Both the position numbers and the translations under genes were made by a program. From Chromera velia (Eukaryota; Sar; Chromeraceae), in the NCBI GenBank assembly GCA_018398765.1, contig JAHBMJ010000212.1, positions 10,769-74,768 on the forward strand: DNA of 64,000 bases, written 5' to 3'. Position 1 is the first letter of the stretch. The number at the start of each line of letters is the position of its first letter. The notes under the pieces are model-generated. The model had not been told where the DNA came from and did no database searches. It saw only the letters and a list, made by a program, of their open reading frames with translations. Below are positions 42,175 through 54,679 of this stretch, in pieces.

Positions 42175-43190
42175 CTAGGACTTAGTCTATGAGATATAAC
42201 ACCGGACAACATCGGAACGTCACCATTGGTGGCACGTTTTATCACGTTTTTAAATTTTTTTATTCCAAGAGGATCCGGCCAGAGTATCGGCGAGAGCGGG
42301 CGAGAGTGTATTCAATTTGCAATGCTACCCAGAGAATGTTATAGTCTAGAATCACAAAGGATCTCTGTTAGTACCTAGCTTTGGGATTTGTTTTCAGATG
42401 CTAGTTCAGACGGCCATCAGTTAACGCTTCTGGACACTTCTCGAAGTCCCGGCATCTCTCTTCTGTCGATCTTTCTTTTTCTTTTTAGAAATATTTTAAT
42501 ATTACTCTTTTTGTTAGTTCCTTTTGCCCGGATATGCAAAGTCTGTTCATGCACCGAAAGTGGTTTGGCAAGTTATTTTTTTCCGGCTAGCTGTTTGGAT
42601 GGCATTGCATATCAATGATTAATTGAGAGCCAGCATTGCTACATCCAGATTAAGCACGATCGAGTCCTTTCAATGTGACACGCAAAACAATGCAGTTTTT
42701 TCTACTCAATTGAGTGAATAAACCCTAGGAATAAACTAGTGAAGCTACGGGGTAGCACTAGGATGAACATTATAGGTATCCCTAGTTTGGCGGGCTTCCT
42801 AACTAGTTAGGATAATAGTTTAAACTTATGCTACATAAAAGTTATAGATATAGAACATGTTAGAAATTCGATTTCTATTCTGGTGGGCCATTTATGTTTT
42901 CTAGTTCATGAGAAATTGTTGTTCAAAGGTGGTGTCGCCATGATCTGGCGGGGCTTTTCATAGTGGGGATGGACTTTGATAAACCTTCCCCTCCCGCCAG
43001 TATGCCTGCCCCGCCACGTCCCGCCAGACACAGTCAATCCCCGCCAAGAAATGTGAACACCTCACGCATATCCTACAAGGTCTCTGTATCTGTTGCATAG
43101 ACAGATAGGTAGAGAGATAAACAGACAGACAGAAAGACAGGCAGGCAGGCAAACGAGAAGAGAGAACGAACAGGCAGTCAGTCAATCGTA

Positions 43191-43222
<32 letters not shown>

Positions 43223-43286
43223 AATGAGAGAATGAACAGATAGTCAGTCAGTCATAGACCTATGCACAGAGAATAAACAGACAGTC
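42175..43286. other. spacer between R1 and the RT element
   Basis: AT-rich in the middle, then (GGCA)n, (GACA)n and (CAGT)n microsatellites at about 43,084-43,300. No coding frame supported. Confidence 0.5.
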
Positions 43287-43863
43287 AGTCAGTCAGTCAG
43301 ACAGATGGATACCCCGAAGTAGACCTACGCACTTAGGAAGTCCCCCGAGGAGCAGTCAACGCCTTGTTCTCCCTTCTCCCTGTATGTGCATACAAACGTA
43401 AAGTATGGAAAGCGGCACACACCTGGGGTAAGCAACGGGGAAAGGAGAAGAGCGTCACGCAGAGCCCGTTCCTCCCAACCCTGCAGCAAGCGGAGAGGCA
43501 CCATGAGAAGCACGCGGGGACATGGGGACAGATTATGGAACAGCAAGGACAGAGGAGCGTACAGAGAGTCCCACCCATGGACTTCTGCCCCTCCCCCCCC
43601 TGCTGCACATCTCTATCTGCTGCTCCGCAGGTACACCCACAGCCAGGCTGCAACCAGACAAGGCCCCGAAGGACTACAATTTTTTTTTGGGTAACCAGCC
43701 TGGCCCCCGGGGAGAGAAAGGCTATGGGGGAGATTTCGACGGTCACAAGAAGGGGAGGGAAGGGCACGGGGACAGCGAACACCATCGAAGTGCAGACACC
43801 CACTCTGGAGTCAGCACAAGACCCATGAGGAATCAGAAACGGAGACAACATGATGACAGCAGC
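43287..43863 (+). repeat. direct repeat R2 (start of the RT element)
   Basis: The partner of R1. After 43,863 the sequence continues into AGCAGTAGCAATAGGGAG and a Lys/Arg/Glu-rich frame (KKRRRRRIGEEKDVERGD), so this copy joins the rest of the element. Confidence 0.8.
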
Positions 43864-43903
43864 AGTAGCAATAGGGAGAAGAAGAGAAGGAGGAGGAGAA
43901 TAG

Positions 43904-45063
43904 GTGAGGAAAAAGACGTTGAGAGGGGCGATTGAGGAGATGAATGGAAATAGAGAAAGGGAGAGAGTACAAGGAAGGGGGAGAAAGTGTGAGGGGGCAT
44001 TCCTGTACCTATCAGCTGTAAAGCCAGTGCTGCAGGGCCTCTTCAAGCGGCATACCGAAGTAAATAAGAGGATGTGGCAAAGCGCTGTCAAAATCAGAAA
44101 TGAAGGAGAGAGGGAGCTGAGTGAGACAGAGAGTACAGACCCTGAGCGACCGTGGGTGGTCATGCTTGGTGGAGCAAGGCTCCTCCTCCTCATCTTCCTA
44201 ATTATTAGAGTCATCACAACAGAAGCGGGCAGAGTGAGGAGATGGGGGAAAGAAGGATTCTAAATCATAGCATATATCCCCATAGTAGTAAAATAGATGA
44301 CGGGGGAGGCAGCGTGGCTGATCGAGGGGGTTGCCGAGCTTTGCAGACAGATGATCACACCGATCAGAAGGCAGATCACGGCACACACATATGCGATGGG
44401 CATTGGCCTGGTCAGCACAATTATGGAGTGAGTAGGAAAAACGATAGACAAAGGAAAAGAAAGGTCAGGGGACTTTCAGGGAGCAGGATCTGAGGTTATG
44501 GAGACGGCTTTGGAGAGACTGATCAGACTGAAACTGTTATGATCGGCGGGAGAGCTAGTGAAGACACCTCTCATATCCCTCCTTTCAAATGTGTGCATAC
44601 CAGCATACACTTTTATCAGGAGACATCTGTATGCAGCAACCGTCGGGCTTATCAGCACTATTCTGGAGTGGACGGAGAGAGGTATGTATGAAAGACTGTG
44701 GGGGACTCCGAGGAAAGAGTTGCAGAAGGCAGGAGAGGAGATGATGGAGACGGCGATAGAGAGACTCATCAGACTGAAAGTCGCACCAGAAATAGGAATG
44801 GTGGTGGTAGCGCTGAGCGTTTGGATGATTATCTTTCCCACGGCAGTAGGATAGGAGTGGGGGGAAGTCATCTTAACAGAAGCAGGTAAGGTCATCAGTG
44901 CTGGAGTGGATGTTCTGCTGGAGGCAGTAAGAGAGCCAGCAATTTTTTGAGTCGGTCAGCCGATGACAAGGGTAGCGAGAGCCGCCATACAAATATAGAA
45001 GAAGACATTTGGGGAAGCAGATGAAATCAAGAAAGAGAAGAAAAGGGAAAAAAGGAGGAAGGA
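43904..45063 (+). pseudogene. hydrophobic frame with an internal duplication
   Basis: A single frame is readable with stops near 44,261, 44,297, 44,428, 44,537, 44,852, 44,948 and 44,998. It contains likely membrane-spanning helices (LLLLIFLIIRVI at about 44,180; MVVVALSVWMIIFPTAVG at about 44,800). An 80-82-codon unit is repeated: IGLVSTIME...METALERLIRLK (44,402-44,535) and VGLISTILE...METAIERLIRLK (44,642-44,781). TEAGxV occurs near 44,220 and 44,878, and a fainter third unit may lie near 45,200. I know no retroelement protein of this kind. The frame ends in a Lys/Arg/Glu-rich stretch. Confidence 0.45.
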
Positions 45064-45144
45064 GGAAACTTAAGGGTAAGAAAGAAGAAAGCGGCACAGA
45101 GGAGAGCGAAGATCAGAAAAGGGTATGCACACTGGCACCTATGG

Positions 45145-46857
45145 ATGAGAAGGATAGTTATGCGTATGCATTTGATGCTGCACGCAGGAACAGAAGCTGT
45201 GGGGGAGACGGGAAGAAAAATGATTGAGACAGTATGGAGAGGAGGGATCAGGAAAGGGAAGGACAACAGGGGACTGAAAAAGAGGAAGTCCGAAGCTAGA
45301 CAGAAGAGAGAAGAAAAAAGGAAGAGAAGGGATGCAAGAGAGAAGAGCAGAAAGGAGAGACATATATTTCCATAAACAAAGCTCGTAGTCGGAATCCTTC
45401 TGACTCTTACAATGGGGAGCATTATGGTGGCCTGTTTGAGAGAAAGCCTTAGCAGCATCGATCAGGCGCGAGGGGCGAGAGGGAGAACGGCCGGTATGCC
45501 ACGCTGCCTACACAAGCAGGCAGCTTCCGAGAGACTTGCCAAGCTGCAAGGTCTGATAATGTCAAAGCAATCACGCCAGATCCCCCACCAGCTCACACCG
45601 TATCATAGCCATAATTAGAAGGCGGTGGGGGTATGGAAGAGAGCCAACAAACACCACTAACGAGAGATTGCTATCAGATCCCACCCAGAAGTTGGAAACT
45701 GCTCTGGGAGGCTAGGGGAGGAGGTGGAGTGGCAAGGGGGCCTACGGTGAATGGGGTTTGCATCACAAAACGCAGCCATCCACGCACTATATGGCAATAC
45801 AGATACAGACCAGGAAGTGACACCGCGGCAGAGAAACCTGCGTAACACTCCAAGGTGGCCGCTCGCCCCCCTCTTCTCAGCAGGCCTGGAAGGAGCCACA
45901 TCTACGATATGCACCCCCTTGCCAACACGACATGAAGGAAGGCCCTTCAAAGTGTTTGGGGATGCTTCAAGTGCAAGAGCGCTAGAGGAAGAGGCTAGGG
46001 AAGAGGATAGAGATGGGGGGGGGAGCACATATACGGGAAAGGCTGTCAGAGCAGGCATGGCAAGAAAAAGGAGGGAGGAAGCGCCGATGGACGATCCAAT
46101 GATGATGAGAGGAGGTAAATGGTTCACAGGAGGGGAGACAGAGGAGGAGAGGGCCAACTGCGAGGTCCAACTGCAGGCCAACATTGTTTTAATATACGAC
46201 AGAACACCGCAGGCAGGGGAACTTGCTGAGGTGGCTCGGGAGGCGATTAGACAGCAGGAGTATTTGAATGCAAACACGTATCTTAACGAAGCAGAGGCAC
46301 TGATGTAGTCCGTCTCTCGGGTTATCGAGAATGAGCTCCCACTTCCGTATGTTGACTTGCAGCCAGGTTTAAACAGATTCATCATAACACAACAACTCCA
46401 AGAGAGTCGAGAGAACCTGGAAGCAGATATTGCAGAGGTAAGGAGAGCATTAGGCCAAGTCAAATGGGACGAGTAGATTGCAGTGGCCCATGAGCGGGCA
46501 GGTCGTACGCTCGAATGGGCAAGCACTGCAGAAGAAACGTGGGGGAGAGGAGACGCTCAAGAGGCGGAGATTTATTAGGAAGAAGCAGAGATGGAAGCTG
46601 CGGCAGTGCAGTTCACAGTAGAAAATGCGCTTTCCAGAGCATGGGAGACTGGAACGGACGTCTCCCCAGGAACGGCCGGGTTTGATCTGCTGCAAGGGCT
46701 CCAGCAGTCCCTCCAAGACATCAACGCGATGGTCGAGGGCATCACTCGGCTATGGAGGCGATTTTACTGGGAACAAAGGAGGGAAAGAGTAGGAAGGAGA
46801 ATTGAACTGAACAGATGGCTTAAAGAAAACCCCCCCCTAAGCAAAAGAGCTAGATAG
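45145..46857 (+). pseudogene. second frame of the RT element, coiled-coil-like, function unknown
   Basis: One frame runs 1.7 kb with stops near 45,373, 45,616, 45,650, 45,748, 46,306, 46,474 and 46,576. It starts basic (KRKSEARQKREEKRKRRDAR), has a hydrophobic helix (LVVGILLTLTMGSIMVACL, about 45,384-45,440), and then soluble helical sequence (CEVQLQANIVLIYDRTPQAG; later LQQSLQDINAMVEGITRLWR). Its position before the RT frame is where ORF1-type RNA-binding proteins sit, but no zinc knuckle or RRM is visible. Not recognised. Confidence 0.4.
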
Positions 46858-47288
46858 GCAGACAGCCAGGGAGGTCCGGCCCCCGTTCCAGAAATGGACA
46901 GATCGGATAGACCCAGGCTGAGAGAAGAAGACAGAGAGAACATAGACCTGCAGCTCCATCCTGAAGCCTGAGAAAGGATGCAGGAAAGAGAAAACCCGGC
47001 GCAGGTAAGGGGAAGAGAAAGGGAGGGCTTCAGAAGGGGAAGAGGTGGAGGAGGACGATGGATGCAGGGGTGGAGGAGCCCTTTTTTCCTCTTTGTGATC
47101 GTCACTAGTTGTTGCAAACAAGCTAGTGCTTTCATCCCCGGGCCCATGAAAGACTCTCAGTGAGAGCAGACACTGACAGTTAGAAAGAAGGGAGGAGGGA
47201 GATGGAGTGGTTATCCGCGCTGAGAAAAACGTACACTATCAGCTAAACATACTCACCTTCCAGAGACTGGGAGCGCCCCTCAGTCAAC

Positions 47289-50200
47289 ATGGTGGGTGGT
47301 AGGGTTCAGTTGATGACAGAGGAGAGAGAAGGCACGGAAAAGTTAAGTGGTGGAGGTCTTGAAAAAAATGACATCGTAGAAACACTTCTGTCAGGGGGTT
47401 CGCTGACAATAGGAGCGGGGGGCAGAGGAGACAGGGAGAAGATGCACCGCATCATGTATGCATACAATAGAAACATACCGACCCCCACCAACACGGCGCC
47501 AATGCCAGCATTCCCCCAAAGTTTAGCAGAGGAAGGATAGGGGGGGGGCAGTGCAGGAGACAGTTCGATAGGAGATGGAGAGCAACAGGTACAAAGGCAG
47601 GGGAATTTATACCAACTGATTCCTATTCCAAGGGAAGACAAGTCAGCTGTGACCATTCCGACGTTTCTTCTTCCAAACAGCAACTCCACAAAAAAAGCGC
47701 AGCCCGAAGTGCAACCAGAGGAAGCCACTCAGACGCGGAGCTGTCAGGGGCAGCAGCACCTAGCCATTGCAGCCTCGGCAGCACCCAAAATTGAGAGAAA
47801 AAAAAGAAGGAGAGAAACGGGGCACCAGGGAGGTGCCACTGGCAGTGCGAATCGCACTCCCCTGCAGGGACAGAGCCGGACGACAGCAGCTACAGCCGCA
47901 GCCCCCGCAGCCGTAGCCCCTGCAGCTGCAGCCCCCACAGCCGTAGCCCCCGCAGCTACCTTGGCCGCAGCTTCTAGCCCGTCAGCAGGGCCCCCCCGTG
48001 TGAGAGGCAGGGACTCCGAGCTGCACGGAGCGGGAACAGTTCTGCCTTCTAGCAGGTTCTCATTGGCGGGAGCGTTTGAAGTTGCCAAAAGAATTGTCTC
48101 GGATGGAAGAGGTAAAGAAGCCAAGTTTGATCCTGCGGGGGTAGAGGTGGAGGGGGTAGATGAAGATGAAGCTAAGCAGGAAAACGAAGCACCATGTACC
48201 GATCAGCCAGCATCGTCAAGCGCACATGCGTCGGCAGGTTAAGCACCTCAGTCAGCCCCTACAGATTGAGCAGGTTGTGGAAAAAAGGAGGAGGAGAGGC
48301 AAACAGGGGGGGAAAGGGAGCAAGGGGGGCAAGAGACAGAAAGAGGGGACAGAGGCACAGAGAGGGGGCCAGGCGAGACGGCAGGGGGGGGAAGAGCCCC
48401 TGAAGAGAGTAATGATAGGCCGACAGAAGGCTGGGAGGAAGAGTGGGCGTTTTGGGATCAGATAGACCTAGCACAGCATGCAGTAGACGATCTCAGAATT
48501 CCCACAGAGAGGGTGCTCCCAGGGAAATTCCGATTATGGTGGGTGCAAATATTCTCAAAACTGATTGAAATGACCCACTTAACCGATGGATGCACAGCAG
48601 AGAGAGCTTGGAAGGCCGTGATCTACTTTCCTAGTCTGTTTTGGAGGAAAACGGAAAGGGGGGGGGCATATTCGGATAAACAAACGACAGGAAGGATCAG
48701 CGATTTCTGGAAAGGTCGGTTCTAGGGTCGGTTTGAAGAGTTTATTATAGACTTGAGAGCAGACGTTGTTTTCCAAGGAAAGAAAAGAAGAGAAAAAGCA
48801 ATGAACAGGTCCTGGAGGGGGGGGAAAGTAGCTGCCAAGAGAGAACTGGAGCTGAAAGAGGCAGTAGTTGAGGCCCTTATTCAGCAGGGAGCACTGTCAA
48901 AAGCAGCCGTACGTCTTTCATCATTTGGGGTGGCCAAGGCGGATGAAGAGACGTTACGGTACCAAAAGCTAAAGGACATGCACCTATCTAGAGCAACCCT
49001 ATTCCAAGTGCGACGGCATGGTCATGCAATGCCGCCATTGGAAGTTGCAGCAGAGAGCCTTTTAAAAGCAGTACGCACAGCACCAAAAAGATTGGCACAG
49101 GAGGTGACAGAATAGAGGTATGAGCACTTGAGTTTCCTTCTTCCTCCGGATGGAACAGCAGCAAGGGGGCGCCAAGCTGCAGTTCTCTCAATGAGGCAAG
49201 ATCTGATAGCTGGTAAAGCCCCACCAGAGGTACTGGATCTGTTAGCATGCGGGCGGTGTTTTGCACTCCACAAGAATGTGGATGGTTCGAAGATACGGCC
49301 TATCATGGTGGGAGATGCGGTGCGAAGATGGATCACGAGGGCGGTTCTCCTTGAAAAAGGGGAGCAAATAGAGAAGCACTTGGAAGTGAGACAGTACGCT
49401 GTGCGCACAGCGGACGGGTATACAAGACTGTATTACACGGTGCAGACAGCCCTCCAGCTTAACAAATCAGCAGTGTTCTTTCGCCTAGACGCTCAGAATG
49501 TGTTTAACACCGCGGACCGGCAACAGATCATGGACGAGGTTTACACACACTTTCCGGAGATCTACACCTTTTTGATGTTCTTCTATGGAAGTCCTACTCT
49601 GACGTTCTTTTAGAAGGACACGGGGGAGACAAAGGTGATTTTTTCAGAAGAAGGGGTGCAGCAGGGAGATGTAATGGGCCCCACGTTGTTCTGCATCGGC
49701 CTCAAGCCTGTGCTGGACAGGCTGAGCGACAGATTAAGAGAGCAACATCGCTCAAAGAGCACCTTCATTGGTGCTTTTATGGATGACGTAGGCCTTATTT
49801 TCCCTTTAGGAGAGTTAAGTAAAGCATGGGCAGCGGCTGAGGAAGAGTTTCGCTTATTTGACCTCAAGCTGAATCTCGGCAAGGACAAGAGCCTAGCGTT
49901 CTCTCCAGCATAGGTGGAGACAGAAAGGTGTCCGGAGATGTCTCCTGCAGGGTTAGAACTGTCGAAGGACGGGTTCAAGCTAAGAGGGGGAGCGATAGGG
50001 AAATGAAAGTACGAGAAAAAACATTTTGAAGAAGTGAGAGATGAAGCAGTGGGGTTGGCGTCCAAAGTAGCCAACTATCACGATCCTCAAGAGGGATGGC
50101 TTCTGTTTCGGTTTTATGTTCTCCCCAAGCTGGGTTTCCTTCTGCGTTTGATAGCAGATGCAATTCCAACATTAATGTGGCAGGCAGCTAATGACATGCT

Positions 50201-51556
50201 CTTGAAAAAGTGCACTTGATGGCTTGGCATTGCTGAGAATGAGTGGACCCTACATTAAACAGTGCAGGCATCACTCCCATTGTCGCAGGGGGGCTAGGCA
50301 TACATAGGTATAGTTTCATGTAAAAATGTGCGCTGGTAGGATGCTATGCATCCTGCCTAGCAGATGTACTAAAGAGGCTTTTGGTGTAAGGGTATGTGAA
50401 CAACCCGGATGAGATGTGGGAGAAAGTTTCGAGGGAGGGGTGGTCTCAAAAAGCCCAAGAAGCGTTCTACAGACTGCAGAACGATTATCAAAATACAGTC
50501 AGTGGAGCGCCAGAACGGTCGTTGCTGAAAACATCGTGGAAAGATTGCACAGAGGCATGGAGAGGTGAAGGGGTAAAAGGGGTGCAAGGGAGGCTCTATG
50601 ATACTCTACAGGCAGCGACGAGAAAGCGACTGTTAGGAGAGCTGCCAGGCAGCAGCCGTCCCATGCTAGGGACGCCTCCAAGCTTAGACGAGAAGAGACA
50701 GATTCGCTTGAGAAGTTGCTCTGGCAATGGAGCTTCAGCATGGCTTGGAGCCATTTCCTTTGACACCAACCACAAGATCTTCCCACCGCTTTTTCATACA
50801 GCCATGCGCGTATGGCTAGGCCTTCATATCCTACAGCTGGTATGACAACCAGTCTGCGACTGCGGATAGAGGGGGGACTTGGAGGGTGTTCATGGGGGAA
50901 AGTGTCCAACGGGAGGAGGTCCGTGGAGAAGGCACCAAAAGGTTGGGGCAGCATTTTTTGAGCTGTTAACCGGGGTAAAGTACTGTACGGTTGGGGAGGA
51001 GGCAACGATGGGATCGTTGGAGCTCGATTTGACAGGACCGTTGGCCAAGGAACACGACAAACGACCAGACCTGTTCGCGACTTTGCCAAATGGGGACTCC
51101 GTTCTAGGGGATGTGGCTCTGATCCACCCGATCTAGAATGCAACCCGCCTGCATAGAAACGCCAAGAAAGCAGGGGCTGCAGCTAAGGAGAAGGAGGGGA
51201 AGAAATATACCCACTATGATAATGCCTGCAGAGCAGTGGGCATTCGTTTTGTTCCTTTGGTTTTTGAGACCTACAGAAGGCCTGAGGGGGAGACAGTGAG
51301 GTTCATGAAAGAGATGGTGAGATAGGCTACAGCTAGGGCTATAGAAAGGTTGGAGGAGATGAATGATGCATCAGCACGTCAGAAAATTGCTGACAAGTGG
51401 TGGAAAATGTTGTCAGTAGCGGTTCAAAAAGTAGCAGCTTCTATAATTTTGGCATCTGTTCAGGCAAGCCGCGGTACACACAGTACACAGGTCATAGAGA
51501 TACTGCTTGGGAGGGAGTTTTCGGCCTACGTAGGTCTTGCAGAGAAGAAAGAGTAA
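47289..51556 (+). pseudogene. reverse transcriptase with CCHC and PD-D nuclease-like C-terminus
   Basis: The reading frame is continuous from 47,289 to about 50,285, broken only by stops (47,538, 48,240, 48,723, 49,113, 49,611, 49,911, 50,004, 50,217, 50,256). It then shifts by one at a G run (about 50,287) and continues to 51,556. The N-terminal third is Ala/Pro/Gln/Glu-rich. RT blocks: LLACGRCFALHK...IRPIMVGDAVRRW (49,236-49,335), RLDAQNVFN, GVQQGDVMGPTLF (about 49,655-49,690) and the catalytic box FMDD (49,775-49,786). The C-terminal part has CDCG (50,855-50,866) with a following H/C/H set (VHGGKC, RRH), then RPDLF and GDVALIHP (about 51,060-51,131), then KKYTHYDNACR and FVPLVFETY. CCHC plus PD-D/E after the RT is the layout of restriction-like-endonuclease non-LTR elements (R2/NeSL/Utopia types). 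Confidence 0.7.
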
Positions 51557-52463
51557 AGGAAGAGGGGGGAGCCAGCAGGGGCGCTGGCAAGAGAATTGAA
51601 AGAAAGAGAAGGACCATTTTGATGTTTAAGAGATAGAAAAGACACAAACGGAGAGAAGAGTCTGACAACATCAGATTGAAGAAACATGACAAAGAAGCTA
51701 AAAGCCGCTAAGCATACAAAAGAATTTATGGATATAAAGAAAAGGTTTAATAAAGAAATGTTGAGGAGAAATAAATTTTTTTAACTGGTTAAGGAACCCA
51801 TTGAAGAAGAAGTCGGGAAAGAAAAAAGGAAGACCACAACGCTCATCCATAGATAGGCAGAGTTGACCACGCAAACACACGGAGAATGAAAGGTATTAAT
51901 TTTTGTCCACCGTGGAGTAGTATAAGCTAGGCGTGGCGGCCTAGTCCGAGGGGCTTGCGCTTGCAATAGATTGGCCATAATAGACGAACAGGACCTATGC
52001 CTAGGCAAGATGCATACTGGCCCGACAAAGGACCAGAAAGACACTAAAGAGAGACTATATAGCTGCCTTCCTGCATGCATGAATGCAAGCCGGCAATACT
52101 TCAACATTTATAGCAATATATTGATCCATCTAGCTGTCTGCATAAGAAGTCTTGGCTGATTCTGCCTCTTCACACAGTCATGATCGATCCACATAAGAAA
52201 GTACGATGAGCACCTGACTGAAGTTCAAATTAGAATCCTCTTTTTACTGTGGAAACAGTGCAAAATCGTCAATCTCAATCACTCCTACGGAAACGGTCTG
52301 ATAATATGCTCTCGAGCCAACTGCCTCATCGCCCTTTTCTTCTCTCTTTGCCTTCTAGATCTGGTTGCGTCAACAGCACTGAGAGGTTCGGAGAGAAGAG
52401 GAAAAAATCCCTTGTCTGCACTCCAGGTTGGTTGAGTCCGAGAAGATAGACGTATACCTTCTT
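51557..52463. other. 3' flank of the RT element up to TIR copy C
   Basis: Purine-rich, Lys/Arg-coding-looking sequence to about 51,700, then AT-rich with AATAAA at about 51,768. I see no gene. This stretch should contain the 3' end of the RT element. Confidence 0.35.
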
Positions 52464-54092
52464 AACTGACTGTACTGACAATTGAAACTTTTGTACTAGA
52501 AAGTGACTTTTAATTTTCTATATATCACACTAAATTTTACAGAAAAATCTAAGTCTTTAAAGCACTTAGAATGATTCTATTTATTGTTTCTTACCTGTAT
52601 GAAAGTATGAAAAACTTTTAAAGATAAGGTTTAATGGGTTTATGGTGTGTATGTTGGAAATTGTTGGACGTGAGTGAGGTGAAAGAGTTATAGTATGTTG
52701 ATATGTCAGAGAGTGGTTGCAGACTCTGCAGACATCTGACAATACGCAGTGTAATGCACAAACAAGCTAACTTTTACTTTTAATGGAATACGCCGAATCC
52801 GCACACTGATGTAAGGAGGGAGTACACAACGGGTAACCCCCATGAAAGGTAAGAATGAATGTCTGCAAACAGATCTGCTGATTTGACACCCACAGAAAGC
52901 AGTTCAACCAAACAAATGTTGAGCACTATGACCGTACAAGAGGTAAATGCTTAGCTTCTAAAAGCCTGATCGATCCATAGCCTCTAGCCAGAGGGCCTTG
53001 CCCACGACCAGCCATCATAGCGTTCTTGTTTTTTCTGGGTGAGGCCCGGCACTGGCCACTGGGTCTTAGTCCACCCAGGAGCCCTACCTCCAAATTCTCA
53101 TGCAAACAAGAGCTGCGCCTCACTCCCACAACTTTAGATCACCCGAGATTACTAGCCGTAATGCTTCCTCATGAAACCTAAGCACCGACAAATGGTCCTC
53201 CGAGAAAGACTCAGTCTGACCTGCAGCACAGATATGCAAAAATTTGTAAAGTGGCTCACCTTCTGGCCACCCAGAGCTGGCCCTCTCATCCAGAAAGCCT
53301 TTCCAGCTCCTCATCTAGAGCTTGTTAGAGCATACGCATGGAAAAGATTCAATAGAAGCTTTACTGGGGCAACTTTGTAGGCCCCTTTGCGTGGAGACGG
53401 GCCGTGCCCTTCGTGATAGAAGATCAAAATTGCCCTCTCAGGGCAACCAGTAGAGTGAATGTTATAAACTCAAGAAAAAGTAAAGAAGTCAATCCTCTGG
53501 GCTTTCGATAAAGCCTACTTTCATTGCTGGAGAGCAAGTCTGTGTGATAGGAGAGAGTCTGTGTGCTTTGATCGACTTGAAACATTCGACGGAAATCCGA
53601 TTTTGGGAGCTGATTTTAGATTGGCTAACCATGTGACGGCCCCGGAAGGCAAGCTACGTGTTGCGGGCCAGGGCCCGGCCAGCTACCAAGGCCAAAAAGC
53701 ACTTCCCGGCTGCACGCTGACCCATCAAAATGCCGATCTGAAAAATTCTCAGTCAGGTCTTTAGAAAGTTCTCCTCCAGTCAGAAAGTCAGGTCAACAGA
53801 ATGGGCCTCTATCCACAAAATCTCGTTGTCAAGCATTCCATTGGATTGTATTAGAAGGCTTGACAACGACAAAATCGTATTCAGCTTTTTATTCTAGAAC
53901 CTTATTTTTGGAGGGGTTACAGATTCCGGAGTTTTTTCCCCCTCCGGTATCTGTGTTGGCTGAACACCTCTGGTTGCTCGTGGGAGTGGTTGGCTCAGTA
54001 CAAAGGAGTTGTACAACAACTAGAAGGGTTGCTGTACCAGTTTGGATCGCTCAATCAGGTCAGTTCGTTTTGTGTTGTTCCACTAGCAACAA

Positions 54093-54317
54093 GGGGGGGT
54101 GGACCCTCCCGCAGGGGTACGAAGCTGGCTAATTTGGTATCCCTGGTGGAGGGGGGGGGTCCGACCTGCTCTGCAGGTTTGCGTCCAAAATGTGTCTAGG
54201 AGTGTTTCCTGGACACATTTTAGATGCAAACCTGTAGAGCAGGTCGGACCCCCCCCCTCCACCAGAGGTACCAAATTGGCCAGCTTCGTACCCCTGCGAG
54301 AGGGTCCACCCCCCCCT
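54093..54317. repeat. large near-perfect palindrome in copy C
   Basis: Arms of about 105 bp are separated by fewer than 12 bases (centre near 54,206). Left-arm blocks such as GGTACGAAGCTGG, GGTCCGACCTGCTCTGCAGG and CCAAAATGTGTC recur inverted in the right arm. It would extrude as a long cruciform or hairpin. Confidence 0.92.
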
Positions 54318-54679
54318 CCCAGTGAGAGAATTGAAAAAATCTTGTTTGCAGAGATGAGCCTTCTTGGTGCATGCAGAAGGCTTCGTACAATGTCTATAAG
54401 TGTTCCTGTGTGGCTGCAACCTGGCCATTATGGTTTCTGAATGACTGACCGGTCTGCCTTCGGCAAGGCACAAAACTGCCGTCTCCCTTTACGTGTGTTG
54501 TTCATCCCTGCCCCCCTCCTCTGCTCTTTGCAGGTCGTGGGTCTCCTCCAGGAGATGCTTGTTTTGGCTCCCAGTCCTTCCTCAACTCCTCCAGAGGTAG
54601 GTCTTTGCATTTTCATTAAGGCCGCAGTCTTCAGACTGCGAAAGGGAGCAGTGCCCCTACGTGCCGAGCCTGTGTTTTT

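Larger units (their letters stand above)
43287..51556 (+). mobile_element. non-LTR-like retroelement with RT and restriction-like endonuclease region, decayed
   Basis: One orientation of coding potential extends over about 8.2 kb: repeat R2, a hydrophobic duplicated frame, a coiled-coil-like frame, then a long RT frame ending in a CCHC/PD-D region. No LTRs flank it, since R1 and R2 are both at the upstream side. No poly(A) tail or target duplication could be fixed at the 3' end. Boundaries are therefore approximate. Confidence 0.55.

Noticed and set aside
43333-44217. 294-codon minus-strand frame
   Set aside because: It is antisense to repeat R2 and the hydrophobic frame, has no motif, and its composition is the complement of purine-rich sense DNA.
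47289-51556. Reassigned stop codons as the explanation for open frames with stops
   Set aside because: The RING exon (more than 1,100 codons) and the five-exon MBL-fold gene contain no in-frame stops, and all three stop codons occur in the dead elements.
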